DNA of 11,182 nucleotides from Chloroflexota bacterium. Lineage in GTDB: Bacteria > Chloroflexota > Chloroflexia > Thermomicrobiales > UBA6265. A program made the position numbers and the translations under genes. The stretch covers positions 1-11,182 of the forward strand of contig JAEZJB010000351.1 of the NCBI GenBank assembly GCA_023415845.1, written 5' to 3'. The notes under the pieces are model-generated. The model did not search any database, was not told the origin of the DNA, and saw only the letters and a list, made by a program, of their open reading frames with translations. Positions 6,843 through 11,182 of the stretch are shown here, piece after piece; within the stretch, counting starts at the first letter, position 1; every line of letters begins with the position of its first letter.

Positions 6843-7438
6843 GCGAGCAGTTGCTCTCCCTGGTCCTCTTCACCATGGTTGTCACGTACTCGCCAGGTCC
6901 CAACAACGTCCTGTTGGCCTGGTCGGGCGGCCAGGTCGGCATCTGGCGAACCTTCCCGCTCTGGCTGGGCATCGTGGCCGGCATCATCCCGCTGGTCGTC
7001 GTCTCCGCCCTCGGGCTCGGCGCCATCATTCACGCCGAACCGACCGCGCAGGTGGTGCTGAAGGCGGCGGGGTCGCTCTACCTGGTCTGGCTCGGCTGGA
7101 AAGTCGCTCACTCCGGTCCACCCAACCTTGATCGGGCTCGCGCCAACACCCGAGTCGGCTTCGTCGCCGGATTCGTCAACACGCTGCTCAATCCCAAGGG
7201 CTGGGCAATGGCGTTGAGTGCCGCCGCCGGATACGCCGCCCTCGCTCCCACCGCCCCGCAGCTGGCGCTCCTGCTGTCGGTGGTTTTCGTGATCGTCGCC
7301 GTGCCGAACTGGTTTCTCTGGAGCGGCGGCGGCCAGCTGATGGCCCGCTCCATCCGGTCGGAGCGCGGCTGGACCATCGCCAATACCCTGCTCGGCCTGC
7401 TGGTCGTGCTCTCGATCGTGCCGCTCTGGCTCGAGTGA
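6839..7438 (+). CDS. LysE/RhtB-family amino-acid exporter
   Basis: This 199-aa integral membrane protein belongs to the LysE/RhtB translocator family, which exports amino acids such as lysine, threonine or homoserine in exchange for the proton gradient. It has the N-terminal signature TYSPGPNNVLL (16-26), the Gly-rich following helix (GIWRTFPLWLGIVAGI), NPKGW (118-122) and about six hydrophobic segments, at roughly 4-24, 39-64, 72-88, 110-134, 141-165 and 180-197. The length is normal for the family. The start is GTG 6839, sharing GTGA with the stop of the aminotransferase, so the two are co-translated. The pairing suggests export of an amino acid handled by that enzyme, for relief of excess or of a toxic analogue; this is inference. 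An extended -10 promoter for the next small gene begins immediately after its stop codon. Confidence 0.93.
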   Translation: MSEQLLSLVLFTMVVTYSPGPNNVLLAWSGGQVGIWRTFPLWLGIVAGIIPLVVVSALGLGAIIHAEPTAQVVLKAAGSLYLVWLGWKVAHSGPPNLDRARANTRVGFVAGFVNTLLNPKGWAMALSAAAGYAALAPTAPQLALLLSVVFVIVAVPNWFLWSGGGQLMARSIRSERGWTIANTLLGLLVVLSIVPLWLE

Positions 7439-7447
7439 TGCTATAAT
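7439..7447 (+). promoter_or_regulatory. Perfect extended -10 promoter (TGC-TATAAT)
   Basis: TGCTATAAT at 7439-7447 is an exact extended -10 element. No good -35 lies 17 bp upstream (TGCCGC), which extended -10 promoters tolerate. In this GC-rich window it is the only full TATAAT consensus I noticed. Transcription would start near 7454, leaving a leader of about 40 bases before the small ORF. The element lies directly after the lysE stop codon (7436-7438). Confidence 0.7.
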
Positions 7448-7481
7448 TATTATGTCTGGATAAACCGGACACACGAGGCAC

Positions 7482-7488
7482 AAGGAGG
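7482..7488 (+). promoter_or_regulatory. Consensus ribosome binding site AAGGAGG
   Basis: AAGGAGG with a 7-base spacer to ATG 7496 is the strongest ribosome site in the window. It decides the start of the small ORF and marks that ORF as truly translated. A GTG at 7488 in another frame overlaps the site itself and cannot be its start. Confidence 0.8.
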
Positions 7489-7495
7489 TGTTTCG

Positions 7496-7594
7496 ATGGA
7501 ACTCGTTATTCTCGTCACGTTCCTGGTTCTGGTCGCGGTCGCATCCCAGTTCTGGGGCGCCGATTCGCGCGTCGATGGCGCGAAGTGGATCTAG
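7496..7594 (+). CDS. Small single-pass membrane peptide, 32 aa
   Basis: The 32-residue product starts MELVILVTFLVLVAVASQF, a hydrophobic helix spanning about residues 3-19, and ends with a polar tail WGADSRVDGAKWI. It therefore looks like a one-helix membrane protein with a short tail, probably facing the cytoplasm if the positive residues decide orientation. It is supported by its own unit: an extended -10 box (7439-7447), a near-perfect ribosome site (7482-7488) and a 14-bp hairpin about 30 bases after the stop. From memory, similar tiny proteins with a hydrophobic start and a W/F-G-x-D-S-R tail occur as unnamed proteins in related GC-rich Chloroflexota genomes; I cannot verify this here. 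The function is unknown. A type I toxin or a stress or respiratory-complex accessory peptide are options, none of them shown. It may also be expressed by read-through from lysE. Confidence 0.75.
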   Translation: MELVILVTFLVLVAVASQFWGADSRVDGAKWI

Positions 7595-7623
7595 CATCCA
7601 TCACAACCGATCGCATCACGTCC

Positions 7624-7660
7624 AACAGCGGGACTGGTCACCAGTCCCGCTGTTCGTTCC
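7624..7660 (+). terminator. Strong hairpin, probable intrinsic terminator
   Basis: AACAGCGGGACTGG (7624-7637) pairs perfectly with CCAGTCCCGCTGTT (7641-7654) around a TCA loop, giving a 14-bp stem. The tail TGTTCGTTCC has several T residues but no uninterrupted T-run, so termination may be incomplete or factor-assisted. It ends the small-peptide unit, and the lysE operon if read through, and lies before the convergent DinB gene. Confidence 0.72.
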
Positions 7661-7743
7661 CGCCGTTACCAGTCCGATCTGACTCTGTCATGACCCCGGT
7701 AGGCACGTCGAAACGCCCGTCGGTCCCACTCGGAGTGTTCCGT

Positions 7744-8250
7744 CTAGATCACCTGGTCATCGGTTCCGGCCAGTTGCCGCAGCAGTTCGGTCGCCCCCAG
7801 GTGATAGGTCTCGTGCCAGGCCAGGAAGTGCAGGTCACTCGCCACTGACCGCTTGTCGCTCAACGGCGATGGACGATCGAGCACTTCCGGTGACGCCTCG
7901 GTGAGTGCCGCCGCCAACCGGTCCTGCTGGCGCTGCAGAATCTCCAGCAGGTTGGGCAACGGCACGACGTCCGGGCCGTCCTCCGTCACTGGCGCCGACC
8001 CGCGCTCGTAGCGCCCCAGCACGCCCTCGCCAACTTCCGGGCTCAGGTCCAGGTCTTGCAGCATGTATTCCCGGTGCCGGGCAATGTGGCCAACCACCCA
8101 GTTGAGGCAGTTGCCGCGCGGCTGGGGTTGAAGCAGTGAATCCTCGTGGGCCAGCCCTGCCGTCTGCCGGCCGAGCAGGGTCATGTTGAGGGCCAGCATG
8201 TCTACCAGGCCAGTCGCGGTCAGGACGGGTGTCTCATTGGGGTCGGCCAT
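7744..8250 (-). CDS. DinB-fold (DinB/YfiT-like) metal-binding protein
   Basis: This 168-aa protein has the four-helix DinB/YfiT-like fold, a family with thiol-S-transferases, maleylpyruvate isomerases and many members of unknown role. The presumed metal triad is visible: His55 in NWVVGHIARHR and the HxxxH pair His146/His150 in WHETYHLG near the C-terminus. The order is N-terminal helix with LLGRQTAGL, GHIARHREYML, a middle helix LLEILQRQQDRLAAALTEA, then LHFLAWHETYHLGATELLRQLAG. I chose ATG 8250 because GGGAG lies six bases upstream and the product then begins normally. The frame stays open to 8370, but that extra part is Cys/Arg-rich and unlike the family. It lies downstream of the RsbW-like gene on the same strand, 238 bp away, so it is probably a separate unit. 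It is convergent with the small-peptide unit. Substrate unknown. Confidence 0.85.
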   Translation of the reverse strand: MADPNETPVLTATGLVDMLALNMTLLGRQTAGLAHEDSLLQPQPRGNCLNWVVGHIARHREYMLQDLDLSPEVGEGVLGRYERGSAPVTEDGPDVVPLPNLLEILQRQQDRLAAALTEASPEVLDRPSPLSDKRSVASDLHFLAWHETYHLGATELLRQLAGTDDQVI

Positions 8251-8488
8251 GGAATCTCCCAGTGTGTGTCGAGGTGCGTCGCAACAGGTGTGATCGCACT
8301 CTAGACCTGCAAGCGATGCGGCACTTCTTCCCGGTTGCTCAACACCTCGCCGGCCCCCACGCAGCAACACCAGGGCCGCTCGCTGGAACTGGTCGGGGCC
8401 GATCCTGGCTCACTGCTCCTGAAGTCCCGATAAGGCCTTCGGCGATCTCAACCGGCGCGCAACATCGATGTCGGTCTCGCCCCCAGTA
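8251..8488. other. Gap between the DinB-fold gene and the RsbW-like gene
   Basis: This 238-bp stretch should hold the minus-strand promoter of the DinB-fold gene and the 3' end of the GT2-STAS-kinase transcript. I see neither a consensus promoter nor a strong terminator hairpin. Open frames crossing it look like shadows. Confidence 0.4.
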
Positions 8489-8959
8489 TCAGGACGCGAA
8501 GTACTTGTCGATTCGCCACTGGTTCCACCCATCAGCCGACCGCTGGTAGTCGAGCGCATCGGTCGCAGCCTGGGCGATTGGCAACCCCCAGCCATGATCC
8601 AGCAGCACATCGTCGAGCGCCAGGATCATCTCTGGCGACCGAATCGACGTCGGAATGGCGCACGGAACTCCCTGGTCCAGGGTAGTCGCCACAATGTGGT
8701 CTTCGAAGCAGCAGAGCGACATGTGGAAGTGGGTATTCGGGATCGGGGTGGGGAAGGCATGCCGCACCACATTCCCCGCGATCTCGGCCGCCGCCGAATC
8801 GAACAGCGCCCGCCACGTGGCGTCGGGCGCCGGCACCTGGGCCTGCCTCACCAGCTGCCAGAACCTCTCCAGCAGGTCGTGAACCTCCGTCAATCCCTCC
8901 ATCGATGCGTCGATGTCATCTTCGACGCAGATCAGGGGAGGTTCATTGGCTATATCCAT
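8489..8959 (-). CDS. RsbW-like serine kinase/anti-sigma factor (HATPase)
   Basis: This 156-aa protein is a GHKL ATPase of the RsbW/SpoIIAB type, which phosphorylates an STAS partner and, when free, binds a sigma factor or other target. The ATP-site boxes are present in order: N box AEIAGNVVRHAF (58-69, with Glu59, Asn63 and His67), G1 box LDQGVP (94-99, with Asp95 and Gly97) and the lid with the second Gly box DHGWGLPIAQ (121-130). The end, DYQRSADGWNQWRIDKYF, is the usual last strand. A Trp replaces the Arg or His often seen between the two Gly residues of GxGL. The start ATG 8959 has GGAGG six bases upstream and lies 17 bases inside the STAS gene, so the two are translated together and are the obvious partners. 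Its output target is not shown; the adjacent GT2 synthase or an unlinked sigma factor are candidates. Confidence 0.9.
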   Translation of the reverse strand: MDIANEPPLICVEDDIDASMEGLTEVHDLLERFWQLVRQAQVPAPDATWRALFDSAAAEIAGNVVRHAFPTPIPNTHFHMSLCCFEDHIVATTLDQGVPCAIPTSIRSPEMILALDDVLLDHGWGLPIAQAATDALDYQRSADGWNQWRIDKYFAS

Positions 8960-9296
8960 CTATTGCCTCCTCGATGGTGGGATAGAGCGTGAAGATCCGG
9001 TCCAGCGAGGTGAGCGCCAGCACGGCTCGGGGTTGTTCGCCAGCCGCTGCAATGCGCAGGTCACCACCGGCCTGGCGTGCTACTCGCAACCCGCTCACGA
9101 ATGCGCTCAGCCCCGAACTGTCGATGAAGGAGACGTCCTGCAGGTTCAGCACCAGGCGCGAATGCCCGCTTCCCACTTCTGTCGCCAGCGATTGCTTGAG
9201 GTGGCTGGCTGACGTGATGTCAATCCGGCCGACGAGATTGAAGACGCCAATTCCTGGCTCGAACGTATCAACCGTGTAATCCAGTGCGCTTGCCAT
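8943..9296 (-). CDS. STAS-domain anti-anti-sigma factor (SpoIIAA/RsbV-like)
   Basis: This 117-aa single STAS domain protein is the antagonist half of a partner-switching pair: unphosphorylated it binds the RsbW-like kinase and frees the kinase's target. Visible marks are FNLVGRIDITSASHLKQSL (19-37), the strand LVLNLQDVSFIDSSGLSAFV (48-67) with the phosphorylation motif DSSG (Asp59-Ser60-Ser61-Gly62), and GGDLRIAAAGEQPRAVLALTSLDRIFTLYPTIEEAI to the end, all as in RsbV or SpoIIAA. I chose ATG 9296. An in-frame GTG at 9308, behind GAGAGAGA, would add four residues and cannot be excluded. It begins 23 bp after the GT2 stop, and its end overlaps the kinase gene by 17 bp, so the three probably form one operon. 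The STAS input phosphatase (RsbU/SpoIIE type) is not in the window. Confidence 0.92.
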   Translation of the reverse strand: MASALDYTVDTFEPGIGVFNLVGRIDITSASHLKQSLATEVGSGHSRLVLNLQDVSFIDSSGLSAFVSGLRVARQAGGDLRIAAAGEQPRAVLALTSLDRIFTLYPTIEEAIDGYSQ

Positions 9297-9319
9297 GACC
9301 TGGTTCACTCTCTCTCGTG

Positions 9320-11182
9320 CTACCGTCCACCAACGCCGGCCCGTCCGTGAATGGTCGACGCGCTCACAATCGGAACGGTGGACGCCTCTTCGGCTGGTTT
9401 GTAGAACACCGCGCTGAGCACCACACTCAGCGCCACGATGTCGTACACGGCCCAGAAAATATTGATGATCAGGGGAATGGTATCCATGTTGTCGGAAAGC
9501 AGGTAGCGCGCCACGCCAACCAGGATCGCCAGCACCAGCAGGCCCATGAAGATCAGCTGGTAGCGAACAAGTTGCAGCGACACCCCGCCCTGCCGGGTCT
9601 TGGGAGTCACCACGAACCCCAGCTTCTGGCCGAAGTACACGCTTCCCACCGCGCTGGTCACCGCCTTGATCCAGATGGGAAACAACGCCAGGCTGTACTG
9701 CTGGCCGCGCCAGGTTGGCAGGCCCCAGGCCACCACCGTGAACATGATCTGGTTGACGACCAGGTACGGAACCAGGCGCCAGAAGAACTCGCTCGAAAAC
9801 GCCATCACCGGAATCCACCCGAAAAAGAGGTAGAGGATCGGCGCGGAGAGATAGACAAGGGCGAAGAATCCCGAGAGGTAACTCCACATCGTGGCGAAGT
9901 ACATGACTCGCTGCATGAACTTCAGGCCCGGCACGAAGAGTGGATTTTCCCGCAGCATGACCTGGATCGTGCCCTGCGCCCATCGCAGGCGCTGCTGCAA
10001 TGCCGTTCCCAGGTCCTCCGGGGCCAGCCCGTGTACAAGCACGTTCGGGTGATAGACCGACCGATACCCCAGCGCATGGAGCCGCATCGCCGTCGCCATG
10101 TCCTCGGTCACCGAGATGGTGGAAAGCGCCAGCACCGGCATGGCTTCGAACGCCCGGTCGACATCCACCCGCAGTAGCAGCTCCCGCACCTCGGCGATCG
10201 CCTGTAGCGGAGAGGTATCCCGGCCCGTCAGCTGCGCCATCTGCATCGGGTCTTCCATCAGGTCGCTGATCTGCGCGGACACCATGCCATCCGGCTCCAG
10301 GCCGGGCAGATCCTGGAGATCCTTGATGATGGAGCTGAAGTCTTCGTGCAGGATCATCCCCCCAGCGTCCTGGGCCCGGCGCTGGAAGCGATAGGTCAGG
10401 TCACCGAGAGGCAGGTTCGCACGGAGTTCCTTGCGGGCATCGACCACGGCCTCCTGCAGCGCAACGATCGCCGGCAGGTACTGCTCGTTCTCCGCAATCC
10501 GGAGGTCACTGGCCACCTGGTCGAGTTGCTTTGCCGCCTGGTTGAGAATCACTCCCAGCTGCACCTTCAGGTCGCGTGCATAGTTGACCAGCCCGGCGTG
10601 CAGCAGTGCGTCCCGCCGCAGCACCGCATTGGAACCGCAGAAGAATGCGGCGTTCCATCCGTCCTTGGCTTCCTGGATCGGCCCGTAAAAGAGCGGTGCC
10701 TGGCTGCCGAACGGATCACCTTTGGGCACGTTCATGAACCATTGCGGCGTCTGGACGAACGCCACCTCGGAGTCTTTGAAATAGCCAAGGGTTTGGTCCA
10801 GCAACTCCGGTTTCGGAACCTGGTCGGCGTCCAAAATCAGCAGGAACTCTCCGTCAGTCTGGTCCAGGGCGTTGATCAGGTTACCGGCCTTGGCATGCCG
10901 TTCCTTCTCCTTCCACACCTCCGACCGGGTGATGTAGTTGCAGCCGATCCGGTCGGCCATCGCCTTCATCGCGGGGTTCGCACCGTCATCGCACACATAC
11001 ACGGTGCATGGGTGGTTGAGCCGCAGCGCCGCTCGGGCCGTCTCCTCGACAAGCTCCACCGGCTCGTTGTAGCAGGTGATGAAAACATCGACGGTTTCGT
11101 TGCCAGTGGGACGCGGCCAGGTGTAGCGATGATGCCATTTCCACATCCCGCTCCCGAAAAACCACCCGTCGATGAAGCTGTA
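9320..11182 (-). CDS. Cellulose-synthase-like GT2 polysaccharide synthase, 5' end outside window
   Basis: This is a processive membrane glycosyltransferase of family GT2, BcsA/CelA-like, which polymerises a sugar nucleotide and moves the chain through its own membrane channel. The frame is open to the window edge, 12 codons beyond the first internal ATG at 11146, so the N-terminus with its first membrane helices is missing. Numbered from that Met, it has VDVFITCYNEP (19-29), CDDG (52-55), DADQVP (106-111, the DxD metal site), FVQTPQWF (130-137), FFCGSNAVLRRDAL (168-181), TEDMATA (347-353, catalytic Asp349) and QRLRWAQG (385-392, the Q-x-x-R-W motif), then about five hydrophobic segments (413-440, 456-475, 485-505, 527-547, 558-581). 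VTPK at 513-516 fits the gating-loop area. No PilZ domain follows, so direct c-di-GMP control is unlikely from what is visible. Between residues about 184 and 342 there is a helical insert absent from ordinary BcsA. The polymer made is unknown. Confidence 0.92.
   Translation of the reverse strand, partial: YSFIDGWFFGSGMWKWHHRYTWPRPTGNETVDVFITCYNEPVELVEETARAALRLNHPCTVYVCDDGANPAMKAMADRIGCNYITRSEVWKEKERHAKAGNLINALDQTDGEFLLILDADQVPKPELLDQTLGYFKDSEVAFVQTPQWFMNVPKGDPFGSQAPLFYGPIQEAKDGWNAAFFCGSNAVLRRDALLHAGLVNYARDLKVQLGVILNQAAKQLDQVASDLRIAENEQYLPAIVALQEAVVDARKELRANLPLGDLTYRFQRRAQDAGGMILHEDFSSIIKDLQDLPGLEPDGMVSAQISDLMEDPMQMAQLTGRDTSPLQAIAEVRELLLRVDVDRAFEAMPVLALSTISVTEDMATAMRLHALGYRSVYHPNVLVHGLAPEDLGTALQQRLRWAQGTIQVMLRENPLFVPGLKFMQRVMYFATMWSYLSGFFALVYLSAPILYLFFGWIPVMAFSSEFFWRLVPYLVVNQIMFTVVAWGLPTWRGQQYSLALFPIWIKAVTSAVGSVYFGQKLGFVVTPKTRQGGVSLQLVRYQLIFMGLLVLAILVGVARYLLSDNMDTIPLIINIFWAVYDIVALSVVLSAVFYKPAEEASTVPIVSASTIHGRAGVGGR
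10123..10597 (-). other. Helical insert of about 160 residues within the GT2 catalytic domain
   Basis: In BcsA-like enzymes the motif FCGSNAVLRR is soon followed by the TED motif, usually within some 20 residues. Here about 160 residues (roughly 184-342 from the Met at 11146) separate them. The insert is polar, has a long likely helix with regular hydrophobic positions (VQLGVILNQAAKQLDQVASD onwards, continuing through AIVALQEAVVDARKELRANL), then an acidic part (DFSSIIKDLQDLPGLEPDG) and a further helix (LQAIAEVRELLLRVDVDRAF). I recognise no named domain. Reading frame and codon use continue smoothly, so it is part of the protein. It should lie on the cytoplasmic face beside the active site. 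The boundaries are approximate. Confidence 0.7.

Noticed and set aside
7488..7682. 64-codon frame from GTG 7488
   Set aside because: Its start lies on the ribosome site itself, its frame differs from the well-signalled 32-codon ORF, and it runs through the terminator hairpin.
8943..9983. A 346-residue protein reaching from the STAS gene into the GT2 gene
   Set aside because: Only the last 117 residues are a real protein (STAS). The upstream part runs out of frame through the GT2 gene and is low-complexity.
9317..10177. Plus-strand open frame (286 codons) opposite the GT2 synthase
   Set aside because: It is His/Arg/Gln-rich and lacks recognisable domains, while the minus-strand frame encodes the GT2 motifs and membrane helices.

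Overview
The window is GC-rich (clearly above 60% by eye), bacterial and gene-dense. It uses GTG as well as ATG starts, has four-base stop/start overlaps, and mostly carries GGAGG-type ribosome sites. The protein set and style (YdeP-type molybdoenzyme with FdhD, FmdE and MobA; partner-switching regulators; large GT2 synthase) would fit a Chloroflexota genome of the Thermomicrobia/Sphaerobacter kind. That placement is an impression from recalled families; no marker gene is present. I see no rRNA, tRNA, CRISPR array, insertion sequence or prophage gene.

Region 1 (279-5085) is a molybdoenzyme island. A YdeP-type bis-molybdopterin oxidoreductase (minus strand) stands divergently to a tightly overlapping plus-strand operon: fdhD (sulfur transfer to the molybdenum cofactor), an FmdE-family protein with a C-terminal zinc ribbon, and mobA (GMP addition to molybdopterin). 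The enzyme and its cofactor-finishing proteins thus sit together, but no electron-transfer subunit is present. A 494-bp gap (5086-5579) follows. It holds short tandem repeats, an AT-rich patch, and two perfect 13-15 bp palindromes built on TGTCA half-sites that look like operators for the next operon.

Region 2 (5580-7438) is a two-gene operon with a four-base overlap: a fold-type I PLP aminotransferase and a LysE/RhtB-family amino-acid exporter. Directly behind it lies a compact unit, too short for ordinary gene calling: a perfect extended -10 box beginning just after the lysE stop codon, an AAGGAGG ribosome site, a 32-codon single-pass membrane peptide gene, and a strong 14-bp hairpin.

Region 3 (7744-11182) is all on the minus strand. 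The likely transcription order is a membrane GT2 polysaccharide synthase (cellulose-synthase-like, its N-terminus beyond the window edge), then a STAS anti-anti-sigma-type protein, then an RsbW-like ATPase overlapping it. A DinB-fold protein lies further downstream. The synthase carries about 160 extra residues, helical in character, inside its catalytic domain. A synthase directly linked to an STAS/kinase pair suggests that exopolysaccharide synthesis is tied to a partner-switching signal. The most interesting parts of the window are this synthase-STAS-kinase cassette, the insert in the synthase, and the small membrane peptide unit.
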